A DNA stretch of 64,000 nucleotides from Sphaerolaimus hirsutus. Taxonomy: Eukaryota; Nematoda; Chromadorea; Monhysterida; Sphaerolaimidae. Of this stretch, positions 33,201 through 44,249 are shown one piece after another (the stretch's first letter is position 1; each line of letters opens with the position of its first letter). The translations under genes and the position numbers were made by a program. The notes beneath the pieces are model-generated. The model worked only from the letters and a program-made list of their open reading frames with translations, was not told where the DNA came from and searched no databases. Location of the stretch: assembly GCA_964036195.1 (NCBI GenBank), contig OZ038459.1, positions 2,725,206 to 2,789,205 of the forward strand, given 5' to 3'.

Positions 33201-36200
33201 TTCAAAAAATAAAAGTCTTTGTGCGCCATCTCATGGCTTTTTGTCTACTCAAGTCTTTCAAAGTCAACCTATTTGCACAATTCTTTTTTCCTACACATTC
33301 AGAACTATTTTACCAACAATTTCTTGAATTTTCTTTAACTTGATTACCCCCTCGAAATACCCAATTTTCAGAGCGAGCTGGGGAAATAATAACGCCCTCG
33401 AATTAACCCCGTTAAATTTTCCTGGTGAACCAATGAGCCTTTGGGGGTATTTCAACGAAATACGAAAGTTTGATTGTTGATTTAAAAGTGAAAAAATTGT
33501 GTAAAACTCATCAGTGTCAGGTCAAGTGACATGTAAACTTGTAAGCTAAAATATTTATACTTCTTGTCTGTAGCAGAATCACGCGATGAAAATCACATTT
33601 CCGTGAAATACCTAGTGATGTTAAAGGCACCAGGAAAAATGGCACCGCACCGCACCGGCACCATTGCCAACGCATGAAAAGGGCACCTGGCACCCTGGGG
33701 CACCGGCCAGAAAATGGCACCGCACCGCACCGGCACCGGTACCTTTTGGAAAAAATGGCACCGGCACCGAAGGGCACCGGCGGGTTGCCGGTGCTAGCAC
33801 CGAAAGGCACCGCACCGGGCTGGAATTTCTGAAGTAAATATCGTGCAGTTTCTCAGTGGTCTCACATTTGGAAGTGCATATTTCCATGAATTTTCAACCG
33901 ATTTTGATGGTTAGGCGCTAAAAATGATCAGAATGATGTGGCAATCACTTTTATGAAGCAATTACAATGATTACAAATGAAAGATAAAATATTTAATTCA
34001 CTGCAATGTCCATAGCCACTATTGTCTACTGATCGGAGTCGTTGCTGTACAGAGAATGGAACTAAATATCTCTGTCATAAACTGACAACAAATTTTGCAC
34101 AAACAAGTAAGATAAATATAAAATGTAAAAATGATTTTAAATTCAACAAAATTTTAGATTCGCTCATCAGATCACGTATCGGGTATAATGGATTTCACAG
34201 TAGGTATATTTATTTGATGGGAGGTTTCCAAAATAGGCAAAAACGGTTGAGTAAATATATCGCTGTTTTTTGAAATATGAATAAGCACATACTATGGACA
34301 AAATTGCACAGCACATGAAGCCTTGGCCGGTGCCTTTCCCGGTACCTTTTACTTTGGCCCTGGTGCTAGCACCTTTGGCACCGGCAAAAAAATGGCACCG
34401 CACCGCACCGGCACCGGTGCTATTCTGAAAAAATGGCACCGGCACCGGCATGGCACCCCTGAAGATTGCAATGGCACCGCACCAGCACCGGTGCTGGTGC
34501 CCTGGTGCCCCAGTGCCTTTACATCACTAGAAATACCCCCAGGGGGTTTATTATTTTCGATAGAAAATTTTGGGGGGTGGTAATTCGTTTTGACGGTTTT
34601 TTTTTCGATGGGGTTATTATTCCATAAGCTCGCTCGAATCTCGAAGTATTTCGAGGAGGGGTATATCGCAGAGTTGTACAAATACTGGTATTTTCGGAAA
34701 ACGTAAACGTAAACGTAAATACCTTCTCTAAATTGTGAGTATTAATACTGAAAACGTAAAATACTTTTTAATACACGGGTAAACGTAAAAAAACGTAAAC
34801 ATAAAAATTTCTTTGAAGTGCACAACCCGTGATCAGATGCATTGAAAAACATCTTTGTTTTTCCTATTTCAAGAATTTCTCCGCGAATACGATCACATTT
34901 TTGCTTACCTATGTTATTTATCAAACAATCAAGCAGCTAATTGGCCAAAAATATAAATTGTACTTATTGTATCAGAAAAAAATTCAAAAATGCACTGTTT
35001 TTGTCATTTTCCATACGATTTTTACGTTTTCTCTGGTACCCGGGTAATTGTGCCAGGAAAACGTAACAAAACGTGATGGTATTTTTGGAAAACGTAAACG
35101 TAAACATAAATATAAATACCGTATTACCTCGAAATACCCCCAGGGGGTTTATTATTTCGCCAGCAAAATTTAAGGAGGGGATAATTCGAGGGGGGGGGGG
35201 GTTTATTCGAGGGGGGTCTATTATTTCGCCAGAAATTTTCGGAAATTCCCCATACGCAGACGTAGAAAAATCAAACAATTACGTAGATGTATATGTGTTA
35301 ATAGGCATATATAACTGTATATACACATAAACCCTTCCCTAACGTCACTTAGCCATCACTTTTAACGTGTGTTCTGCATTGTACAGATCACAAACTACGG
35401 TATTTGTCATGTACGTTCTCTTTACACTCAATTTTAGGGGGGGTATTTCGAGGGGGGGGGGTTAATTCAAGGGGGGGGGGATAATTCGAGGTAATACGGT
35501 ACCCAAATAACCGGGTTTTTCGGGTAAACGTAATTACGTTTTTCCAACGCTGGTATATCGAGGGGGTATTTTGAGGGGATATTTCAAGGACATACGGTAC
35601 ACAACATAGAAAATAAAAACACCCCACAGCCCTACAAAAAAAACAAACAAACAAACAAACGCACGCGTAATATAAGGCTCAATATGATCGATAACCGAAT
35701 TCTTGAACAGCAGCCAATATTCCGCGTCGAAACTGACACGTTTGTAGCACGTGTGACGTTTGCCAACGTTGCGAGCCAACGCTATTAAATCGGAGGCGTC
35801 TTCTCGTAATTTACTCACGGCGATGTCCAGAAACATGGCGAAGCTTTTCTGGCGGTGGAAATTGATGGAAACTTTTTGCGGAAATTTTCGATGAAATAGC
35901 AATGTGGGGATGAGACTTTTGATGTTGAATATAACATGGTGGGATTTTATGTGAAAAATACGTTGATTGAGCATGTTCATTTGTTAATAAAAGAAATTGA
36001 CATGGGCATCAATCGAAATACACCCAGGTGCCAGTCCCAGACCCTGTTAACTGCCGTGTAAAATGTCAAATGTCATGCAAAGTGTCAAAAGTCATGTAAA
36101 GTGCCCGATTTAATGGCAAAAGTTTGCCATTTTACTCGGCATTTTACATGGATTTTGACATTTTCCATGACACTTGACATTTTACAGGGTCTGGGACTGG

Positions 36201-39200
36201 TACCTGGGTGTTTATTTTATCAGAGTGCGAATATTTAGGGGGGGGGGTAAACCAACGGCGTGATGGTGAAATCTGACACTGTCCATCAGTTCATCTTGTT
36301 CTACATCGGCCAGCCCCCACAGCGAGCGCAGACTGGGTTTCATTTTGAATATGGCCATGAATATGTGCTGGCCTGCAAAATAGATTGTGATTAAGGTTCG
36401 ACAAATGTTTCAGGGGTCTATTCCAGGGGGGTCAATTCGAGGGGAAGGTTTTTCGAGGTAATACAGTAGTTTGACATGTTCTAATTTGGATAGAATATGG
36501 TTTCAGGTCGGGGCTAATTACAAGTCCGAGGACATTTCGCTACGACCCCCCTGACCGGAGGTAGGGTGGGTCTATAAAAAGGTACTTTTTGCGAAATTTC
36601 TTGGGTGTCGCCCAGAACATGCAAACTTTGCACATCAATAACTCTGCCATTTCTAAACTGATTTGGACCATTCAAAACTTAAAATGATTGGTACAACCTG
36701 TAGATTCCGTTTTTGCGGTCGAATTAGTGATGTCTGTATTTCTTTTATCGATTTGACCCAGTTTTTCAACACGAACAGTAAACCTTTCTGAACATGCTAT
36801 CATATATTTTAGACAACGAGGATTCATATAAAACAAAAATGAGTTCAATATCTCTTTCCAATCAAAAGTTATTACGCTTCAAACTTTTTCCTCCCATCCA
36901 GTAAATAACCGCATGAAGAACAATGCATGCAACTTCAAAACTGCATATCTCGACCATTTCTTAGCCGATTTTCACCAATGAACACTTAAAATTACCTGAA
37001 TGACATGGACATTTCATTTTTATTCACAGTTTATTTGTATGCATTTTCATTATGATAATTTCATTCAAGAGTTTGCATTATTTTCATATATGGCAAATCC
37101 GATAAAATATACATATAACCGCGGCATAAAAATGAAATCACCATGTCATTCTGATAAATTTAAGTGTTCATTGGTGAAAATCGGCTGAGAAATGGTCGAG
37201 ATATGGAGTTTTGAATTTGCATGCATTGTTCTTCATGCGGTTATTTACTGGATGGGACGAAAAAGTTCAAAGCGTAATAACTTTTGATTGGAAAGAGATA
37301 TTGAACTCATTTTTGTTTTACCGTATTTCCTCGAAATACCCCCGGGGGGTTTATTGTTTCAGAGTGAGAATTTTGAGGGGGGGTTAAACGAGGGGGGGGG
37401 GGGGTATTTCGAGGGGGGGGTTTATTATTTCGCCAGAAATTTTTTGAAATCCCAGTACTAAAATGTCGTCTGAAACGTACGCAGACGTCGAAAAATGCAA
37501 CAAAAATAGCCATTTATAAGACTCTAAAGACATTTATAAGTGTGTAGACGTACAAACACTGTTCTCACATAACAGAGTCATCGTTTTTAACGTGTGTTCT
37601 GCATTGCCGGGATGACAAACCGCAGCCTTTGTCATTTACGTTCTCTATACACTAAATTTGGGGGGGGGGGTATTTCGAGGGGGGGGTTTATAAGTTCATA
37701 GTGTCCATTTTGAGGGGGGGTATTTCGAGGGGGGGGGTATTTCGAGGGGGGGGGGGGTATTTCGAGGAAATACGGTATATGAATCCTTGTTGTCTAAAGT
37801 ATATGTAACGATGGCACACCCTCCAGAAAAATGTATTAAAATTTTTCTGAAATGACTTTTCAAATTTTCGAATTTTTCCCCAAAACAGTTTTGAATTTTC
37901 GAATTTGGTTTTCAAATTTTCAAATTTTCGAATTTTTTGGGTACTTTTCGAATTTTTTGGTAATTTTCGAATTTTTTTGGGTATTTTTCAATTTTTTTAA
38001 AATAGTTTTCGAATTTTTTGAAATTTTTTTTATTCAAAACCTAATTGAACTCGGAACTCAACGTTTTACGTCTTCATTGCAGCTCAGACACACCACAAGT
38101 CAATTATCAATTGATTTAGGACGTTGAACTTAAGAATACATATCAATGCCTTGAATTACCTAATAAAATTCGAAAAGTCTTTTCGAATCTTTTGAAAAAA
38201 ATCGATTTTTATGTATTTTTTCACTGCATGCTCAAAAATGCGAAAAGTCCAAAAAAATTCGAAAATTCATAAACGTTTATAGAATTTTCAAATCTTTTTT
38301 TTGCTATTGTCAAGTATATGATAGCATGTTCAGAAAAGTGTATTTTTCGTGTTGCAAAACCAGGTCAAATCGGTATAAGGAATATGGACATCACTAATTT
38401 GACCGCAAAACGGAATCTACATGCTGTGCCGATCATTTTAAGTTGTGAACGGTCCAAATCGGTTTAGAAATGACCGAGGTATTGATGTGCAAAGTTTGCA
38501 TGTTCTGGGTGACACCCAAATTACCTTTTTATAGACCCACCCTACCTCCGGTCAGGGGGGTCGTAGCGAAATTTCCTCGGACTTGTAACTAGCCCTGACC
38601 TGAAACCATAATATACCCATTTTGAACATTTTCCTCCAAGCTGTTCCCGAGTTATAAACACGTGCTCGCGGGTGGACCCCCCCCCCCCCTAAAATGCTAC
38701 CCCCAAAATACCATATGCCCTCGGCGCTAGCGTGTCAAAACATTTTTTTACGGAAAACGGAAAACGGAAAGGTAAAAATTTTTTACTTTATGGAAAACGG
38801 AAAGGTAAAAAAAAATTTATGCCGGAAAACGGAAAACGGAAAGGTAAAAAATTTCACTCAGCGGAAAACGGAAAACGGAAAGCGAAATTTTCACGGAAAC
38901 GGAAAAATAACGTGAAATTTGCACAGTAATAGACAAATTTGCAGAAGGAAAACCTGCATGCAGGTTTGCCTGTTTGGCTTTGATTGTGGTAGCTGTACAT
39001 TCTGCAACTATCGATCATGCCAGTACCTTCACTTGTAGTTCAAGCTTACCAACAAAAAATCATCAAAAGGTAGCAAAAATACACAACAACAATAAGAATT
39101 TAGCAAAAGTGAACTTTGATGTAACTGAAAGTAAAAAGTATACTCAGCAGACTGCAAAGTATGTGTCCAAAATTACTTTCTGTTTTTTACAGATTTGGAT

Positions 39201-39680
39201 ACAGATAAAAATTATGAATGACAGAAGAACCTGGTAGTTAAAAACACCATAGTGGAAAAAGATAAATACAGATTGGAAAAAACAATGGAAATATGCGAGA
39301 AAACTGAAAATCAAGCCAGAAAATGGAAAAATGGCCTGGTAAAACGGAAACAGAAAGGTAAAAAATTTTCAGCCGGAAAACAGAAAAATGGGCCGGAAAA
39401 ACGGAAACGGAAAGGTGAAAAAATTTTAGCTACCGGAAAACGGAAAACGGAAAGGTAAAAAATTTTTGGCTGCCGGAAAACAGAAAACGGAAAGGTAACA
39501 ATTTTTCCTGCGGAAAGGCGGAAACGGAAAACGGAAACGGAAATTTGACACCCTACTCGGCGCACTAGAATGAATTTTCAAAAACTAACCCAGCACCAGC
39601 TTGTCGGGCACGTTGCGCCACATGGATTCCAAATGCCGTCTCGAGCGGTCAGCCGGCGACGAAGTTTTATTAGCCCGACA
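30220..39680 (-). CDS. Neuroglobin-like globin with C-terminal extension, six exons
   Basis: Exons in transcript order: about 39680-39590, 36372-36257, 35848-35665, 32581-32369, 30779-30644, 30355-30220 (TGA 30222-30220). Phases agree at all five junctions. Globin features: A/B helix LESMWRNVPDKLVLGQHIF, then IFKMKPSLRSLWGL; distal (E7) His in RFHHHAKSFAMFLDIAVSKL; proximal (F8) His in ARNVGKRH, like GRKH of neuroglobin; G helix FDAEYWLLFKNSVIDHI; H helix LWNKFLMYLIMEMKDAFY. About 130 further residues follow, Ser/Asp-rich, ending FDETTDVWL, unlike typical ~150-residue globins. It should bind haem and O2 or act as a redox globin; I infer a cytosolic location. The true start codon was not found: exon 1 is open to about 39680, where an inverted-repeat element begins. 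Confidence 0.7.
30906..31149. mobile_element. CCGTATATCC MITE in a globin intron
   Basis: CCGTATATCCTTGAATATG to TTATTCAAGGATATTG with GGGAGTTATTC words between. The right end has lost the CGG. Same group as 631-1035. Confidence 0.5.
31150..31960. mobile_element. Truncated hAT-like element, CAGGGTTGG type
   Basis: Left end AGGATTGGTTTTATAAAAAT, then the same order of blocks as 27338-28375 (CCAGTAGAAGGACTACTGG, introner core ending GGGACTGCCCCCAG). The right terminal part is missing after about 31960. It lies in a globin intron. Confidence 0.65.
32068..32314. mobile_element. CCGTATT MITE in a globin intron
   Basis: CGTATTCCCTCGAAATAC to TTTCGAGGAAATACGG. Conserved middle words TGTGGCCCGGGAAATGCATA, also seen at 48112-48371 and 55682-55919. 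Confidence 0.7.
32790..33612. other. Inverted-repeat DNA in a globin intron
   Basis: CACATCCTGGACAGTTTACA near 32797 pairs with TGTAAACTGTCCAGGATGTA near 33130; the stretch between is unrecognised. 33345-33465 is a CGAAATACCC MITE fragment. Confidence 0.5.
33613..34529. mobile_element. hAT-like element, GGCACC family (917 bp)
   Basis: TAGTGATGTTAAAGGCACC to GTGCCTTTACATCACTA, with a perfect 8-bp duplication GAAATACC (33605-33612, 34530-34537). Both ends carry GGCACCGCACCGCACCGGC arrays. The host is a CCGTATT-type MITE. Its ends match the GGCGCC family, but the repeat word has changed. Confidence 0.9.
34669..35552. mobile_element. hAT-like element, AAACGT family, with a MITE inside
   Basis: CAGAGTTG to CAACGCTG with a perfect 8-bp duplication GTATATCG (34661-34668, 35553-35560). 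GTAAACGTAAACGTAAA arrays at both ends. Contains the MITE 35119-35499 (CCGTATTACC...GGTAATACGG). Confidence 0.85.
35849..36256 (-). other. Globin intron 2 with a symmetric introner-like palindrome
   Basis: 36026-36206 has ends CCCAGGTGCCAGTCCCAGAC and GTCTGGGACTGGTACCTGGG, a longer, more symmetric version of the introner ends, inserted in CCGTATT-type DNA. The intron's own splice sites lie outside it (donor CACGCC|GTTGGT). Confidence 0.6.
37321..37775. mobile_element. CCGTATTTCC MITE with TA duplication confirmed by an empty site (455 bp)
   Basis: CCGTATTTCCTCGAAATACC to CGAGGAAATACGG, TA at 37319-37320 and 37776-37777. The other arm of the host palindrome (complement of about 36815-36845) keeps the uninterrupted TTTTGTTTTATATGAATCC, which shows that exactly TA was duplicated. 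Nearly identical to 40317-40775. Confidence 0.9.
37806..38312. mobile_element. hAT-like element, TTTTCGAATTT family (507 bp)
   Basis: Ends TAACGATGGCA and TGCTATTGTCA with a perfect 8-bp duplication AGTATATG (37798-37805, 38313-38320). The uninterrupted site AAAGTATATGATAGCATGTT is present at about 51795. Filled with AATTTTCGAATTTT words. Confidence 0.85.
38728..39555. mobile_element. hAT-like element, ACGGAAA family (828 bp)
   Basis: TAGCGTGTCAAAAC to TTTGACACCCTA with a perfect 8-bp duplication CTCGGCGC (38720-38727, 39556-39563). GGAAAACGGAAAACGGAAAG arrays at both ends. Located directly downstream (gene sense) of globin exon 1. Confidence 0.9.
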
Positions 39681-39917
39681 CTCTCGTCGGGCAGCCCGAT
39701 TCGGAATTCTGAAGTTTCTAACTGCCCGACTTGGATCGCGTCGGGTAGCGTATTTTTTTTGGTCACGCGCGGGTGTTTACGGGCGAAATCGCGCCACACG
39801 AGCTATGTAGGTAGTTTTCATGGCAAGCTAGCAAACGATTCAGCCCGGCCATGTCAGACACTCCCACCCCAACAAATCGGGCTGCCCGACAAATCGGGTC
39901 GACCCGACAAAACTACG
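39658..39917. mobile_element. Inverted-repeat element, TCGGGCAGCCCGATT type
   Basis: CGAAGTTTTATTAGCCC...GTCGGGCAGCCCGATTCGG on the left matches, inverted, AATCGGGCTGCCCGAC and GACCCGACAAAACTACG on the right. It interrupts GC-rich DNA at the 5' edge of globin exon 1 and may carry part of that exon or its splice acceptor. Confidence 0.5.
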
Positions 39918-39929
39918 TGCCAGGTAAAG

Positions 39930-41038
39930 TTGTCTGCCGGTGGCGGGGCTGTTCATCAACACCGAGCCCGTCTTGCCCGCCCAGCAGCGCAGCGCGGTCA
40001 TGGGCATCGACCCGACTGTCGCCCGACCGCCTGGGGGGTTGGTAGTGCAGAGGTAAGTGACAGGGAAAGTGCTGTTTGAAGTGGTATGTAGGGTTGGCGA
40101 ACGATATTTTAAAGCGATTAGCTATCTATTTTTTAATTCGATTTTTTTTGAATTTTTTTTTTGTTGGGAAAATTGCATTGTAAGTTTTAGGTTCAATTCG
40201 TGGCCAATGTCCAATAGTTGTCGCCCATGCCTACCATTAAGTTCCTAATTTTGATATGTAATAAAGTGTCAATTTTTCAGCCCCTGCTCTCATCATATAT
40301 GTAAAAAATGGAGTTACCGTATTTCCTCGAAATACCCCCGGGGGGTTTATTGTTTCAGAGTGAGACTTTTGAGGGGGGGTTAAACGAGGGGGGGGGGGTA
40401 TTTCGAGGGGGGGGGTTTATTATTTCGCCAGAAATTTTTTGAAATCCCAGTACTAAAATGTCGTCTGAAACGTACGCAGACGTCGAAAAATGCAACAAAA
40501 ATCGCCATTTATACGACTCTAAAGACATTTATAAGTGTGTAGACGTACAAACACTGTTCTCACATAACAGAGTCATCGTTTTTAACGTGTGTTCTGCATT
40601 GCCGGGATGACAAACCGCAGCCTTTGTCATTTACGTTCTCTATACACTAAATTTGGGGGGGGGTATTTCGAGGGGGGGGGTTTATAAGTTCATAGTGTCC
40701 ATTTTGAGGGGGGGTATTTCGAGGGGGGGGGGGGGGTATTTCGAGGGGGGGGGGGGGTATTTCGAGGAAATACGGTAATCATCAATTGACATTAGGATAT
40801 TTGCAAGAATTCTGCAACAAAGTCCAGTAAGTAAACAAAAGTGGACTTAATGACTTCTTGATTGAATTACGATGCTTGGATTAGTAAAATTACGAAATTG
40901 AATTCATTCGACAAACCTTTCTCAGCTAGCCGATTTTTTTGTTTTGTTTTCAGCACTGTATTTCGGAAAATGTTTTGCATCTACAAATTCGACCCGGCCT
41001 CTAGCGTGACGCAGCGCCAGCTGATAAATCGCCTGTGA
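39930..41038 (+). CDS. Unrecognised gene, 3'-terminal two exons
   Basis: Exons about 39930-40052 and 40954-41038 (TGA 41036-41038). The donor CAGAG|GTAAGTG is near-consensus. The acceptor follows a strong pyrimidine tract (TTTTTTTGTTTTGTTTTCAG). Phase 2 matches on both sides. The frame reads GLFINTEPVLPAQQRSAVMG in the first exon and FRKMFCIYKFDPASSVTQRQ in the second. I do not recognise the family. It is antisense to, and just upstream of, globin exon 1. The 5' limit of the first exon is uncertain, because it abuts an inverted-repeat element, and upstream exons were not found. Confidence 0.4.
40317..40775. mobile_element. CCGTATTTCC MITE (459 bp), intron of the + strand gene
   Basis: CCGTATTTCCTCGAAATACC to CGAGGAAATACGG, TA on both sides. 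Almost base-for-base the same as 37321-37775 outside G-tract lengths, so both moved recently. Confidence 0.9.
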
Positions 41039-41059
41039 AGATATGCTATTTTCAATTGG

Positions 41060-41480
41060 CTGGAAAGTTCCTCACTAGTGATGTGAAAAGCGCCAGGACT
41101 TTGGCGCCAAGCGCCAGAAGCGCCATGGCGCTTTTTGCTTTGGCGCTAGCGCCAATCGGAAGCTTTCCATCCAATACGGGTAACGATTCAAATGGGGATG
41201 CCTATATTTTTCCACACTGTTGGCACGGGGTATAATTCGAGGTGGAACTTTTCAGGGTGTAATGTGTCGCCTAGGTGGACCTGGAATGCATACTTGACCA
41301 CTTTTTCCCATGAATGTGCAACTTTTTACTGATTCGAAAAAAAGTACCTAGAGGGAGCTTAATTTCTCTGCTGTAGTTTGATTCTCAAATACGGCACACA
41401 AATCACGGTGGAACGCTGCCCGCCCAGACACCACTGTCTAAAAATACTACAATAAATCTCATTTTCTATTGCGCTGTGGG
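41060..41480. other. Decayed GGCGCC-type fragment and unassigned DNA
   Basis: 41079-41173 runs TAGTGATGTGAAAAGCGCC to GGAAGCTTTCCATC with GGCGCCAAGCGCC words, a short decayed member. Nothing recognised in 41180-41480. Confidence 0.4.
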
Positions 41481-42517
41481 CAGGGTTGGCAAAATCTCAG
41501 AAAAAAATAAAAATAAAATAAAAATAAAATGGAATATTCAAGAATAAAATAAAATAAAATAAAATGGAAAATTTAAGAATAAAAATAAAAATTGTATAAA
41601 AATTCGAATTTTTGTAAAATTTTTGTAAAATTGTATAAAAATTCGTATTTTTGTAAAATTGTATAAAAATTCATTTTTTTTGTGTAAAATTTTATCTCGT
41701 TGCTTGAGTTTCTACCTGTTTATTCATGGATATGGGAGCAGTCCCAAGTGTAAAGTGTCAAGTGTCATGTAAAATGTCATGCAAAGTGTCAATTGTCATG
41801 ACAAATGTAAGGTAAAGTGTAAATTGTCATGACATGTAAAAAATAAAGTATCAATTGTCAAGCAAATTGTGTCCAAATCTTATGTTTGATATCTAAATCT
41901 TATGTTTTGTATCCAAATTATGTTGTTGTTGAATCCAAATCTTATGTGAACATTTGGATACAAAAACATAAGATTTGGATACAATACATACTATGGATAC
42001 AAAAACACAAGATTTGGATACACAATTTACACTTCGCATGACATTTGACATGACACTTGACATTTTGCATGACAATTGACACTTTACTTTACATTTGTCA
42101 TGACAATTGACAAATTGCATAACATTTTATAAATGTGCCCAGCACACTCCACTAGTCCTTCTACTGAAAATGCAAACCATTCTTATCAATAATTGTAACT
42201 TTACACTTGCAGCTAGCTAACAATACATACTGCATGCAACTTTTGAAAAGTAAGGGAAAAATTTGTCACAGGTTTTTCATGTATAGGTCTAATTATAACA
42301 TTTTTCTGGCCTTGCATGCATGATTCTGATTTTTTGTAAAAATTTTGTACAATTTTTGTAAATTTTTTGTAAAATGTGTCATTTTATTTTATTAATGACT
42401 TTTGGGAATAAAATAAAATAAAATAAAATGAAACAAGAATAAAATTAAAATAAAATTAAATTTTTATACAATTTTTATACAATTTTACTAAAATGAATTT
42501 TTATAAAACCAACCCTG
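41481..42517. mobile_element. hAT-like element, CAGGGTTGG type (1037 bp)
   Basis: CAGGGTTGGCAAAATCTCAG to TTTTATAAAACCAACCCTG with a perfect 8-bp duplication GCTGTGGG (41473-41480, 42518-42525). Same length and block order as 27338-28375, in inverted orientation, including the internal introner core. Confidence 0.9.
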
Positions 42518-42959
42518 GCTGTGGGGATTTTATCAATGATCAATGGCCGAGTGTATAAATGGTAATATGCACAACGTCAACCGTATTTCTTAAATTTGAA
42601 TACTCCGCACCCACATTCGAAATTCGATGTCACCCCTTGAATTACCCCCCACTCGAAATTTGCTATCTGAAATAAAAAAAGCTCCTGGGTTGTATAAACT
42701 TGTCAAGAATAAACTCGAGCGTTATTCTGTAGAAAAAACGGAATCTCCTAAAATATTTCAAAGAAAAAAAACTCTGCAAGGTTTATTTATTAGGAAAATA
42801 TCTCACAGTTGCAATCAATTCGAACATTTATGCTTATTGCTCTACAATTTAGGTAGCTAGATTATTTATGTAAATAACTATAGGTATATACCTCAAGTCA
42901 TAATTGCCAAGAAGTCGGCTAGGTAATCGGCAAAAAGTGCGTGATACAATTTCCATTTA

Positions 42960-44185
42960 TGGAGCGATTACAGCTCGGACGTAAAATTCCAGCGTAAAAT
43001 TCTGATTACATGAAAGTGGATGATGATACAGGTCTGCAATTTTCTATGAACAATATGTTTATCAATACCTTCATTGTGACCAAGGGTCATCGTCCACGGT
43101 CACTTCTACTTGATTCTGAAAATTCAAAAATTTCGATTTTACGCTGCAATTTTACGCCAGCTGAAGAAAAATCAATTCTACGCTATGTCATTGCATGCAA
43201 TCACCTGGCGTAGCTGATTTATCGATTGATTTTTCTTCAGCTGGCGTAAAATTGCAGCGTAAAATCGAAATTTTTGAATTTTCAGAATCAAGTAGAAGTG
43301 ACCGTGGACGATGACTAGGGCTCGAAACTCGATTTTTTTCAAACTCGAGTTCGAGTCAGAGCCCCAAATTTTTTCCGGTCGAGTCGGCGAGTCGAGTCGG
43401 ACGAGTCTATGAAAAATCGAGTCGAGTCAGGCAGAAATGTCGAGTCTCGAGTCGAGTCGGATGTATTACCTTCTGGTAGGATGCTTGTGGAAATTTTAGA
43501 TACTTGTTTCTTTACCAATGTTTTCCCACACACTTGATGAAGTAAAAAGCCAACAATTCATTTTAATATCAAGTTAGATCAAGATAAAGCAAAAATAATA
43601 ACTTTTTGTCACACAAGTTCAGATATTGCCATAAATAAAAACAGCCTATGGATGGAAAAATGAAATATTTTTATAGTTTGGTTTTTATTATAAAACAACA
43701 TTTTAACATAAAAACCAGGAAAAAATGCCATCCCTCAACCAGCCAGCAAATTACAAAAGCCAATTTCAGACAAGGAATGGAAAGCAACATCCTATGTATT
43801 TATCATTGAATACATATGCCAAGCCAATTGATGATTAATCATGCATGTGGTGTGGCAATGAGCATTTGCGCGCAAAATTTTCAACAAATATGTTTAAAAA
43901 ATCATGTCAAAATTGATATTTTTGACATGATTGAATGGAGAACCCTGACTCGAAATTTGCCAAAATTTCGAGTCGAGTCAGGCAAAAACCTCGAGTCTCG
44001 AGTCAGGGCGATATTTTTCCGGTCGAGTCGGCCGAGTCGAGTCGGTACCCTATTTTACCCTCGAGTCACGAGTCGAGTCGAGTCGAGTCGAGTCGAGTTC
44101 GAGCCCTAACGATGACCCTTGGTCACAACCCTTGGAATTTTACGCTAGAATTTTACGTCCGAGCTGTCATCGCAGCATTAAAGAC
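42960..44185. mobile_element. Foldback element (GCGATTACAGCTCGGACGTA) with a 91-bp perfect hairpin
   Basis: Ends GAGCGATTACAGCTCGGACG and CGTCCGAGCTGTCATCGC. Inside, 43087-43177 and 43225-43315 are perfect inverted repeats of 91 bp with a 47-bp loop. The 793-bp element 43316-44108 is inserted at the outer edge of the right arm. Confidence 0.75.
43316..44108. mobile_element. hAT-like element, GAGTCGAGTCG family, copy 1 (793 bp)
   Basis: TAGGGCTCGAAACTCGA to CGAGTTCGAGCCCTA with a perfect 8-bp duplication ACGATGAC (43308-43315, 44109-44116). Ends packed with CGAGTCGAGTCGG. No transposase. Near-identical copy 2 at 52396-53187. Confidence 0.9.
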
Positions 44186-44249
44186 AAATAGGGACATGTA
44201 TTTTTGAATGAAATGGGTGTGCATAAGTATCCTACTGAGCTATGACATA

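Larger units (their letters stand above)
36490..38615. mobile_element. Foldback element with two later insertions (about 2.1 kb)
   Basis: Arms ATGGTTTCAGGTCGGGGCTA and GCCCTGACCTGAAACCATA. It includes the shared block CTACCTCCGGTCAGGGGGGT on the right and its complement on the left. An internal palindrome spans about 36780-37320. A MITE (37321-37775) and an hAT-like element (37806-38312) interrupt it. Parts recur at 51550-52050. It lies in a globin intron. Confidence 0.65.

Noticed and set aside
43816-44207. Frames MPSQLMINHACGVAMS and related, repeated at 52244-52687
   Set aside because: Identical because the two hAT-like copies are near-identical; the frame runs into the CGAGTCGAGT array and crosses the element border, and no transposase motif is present.
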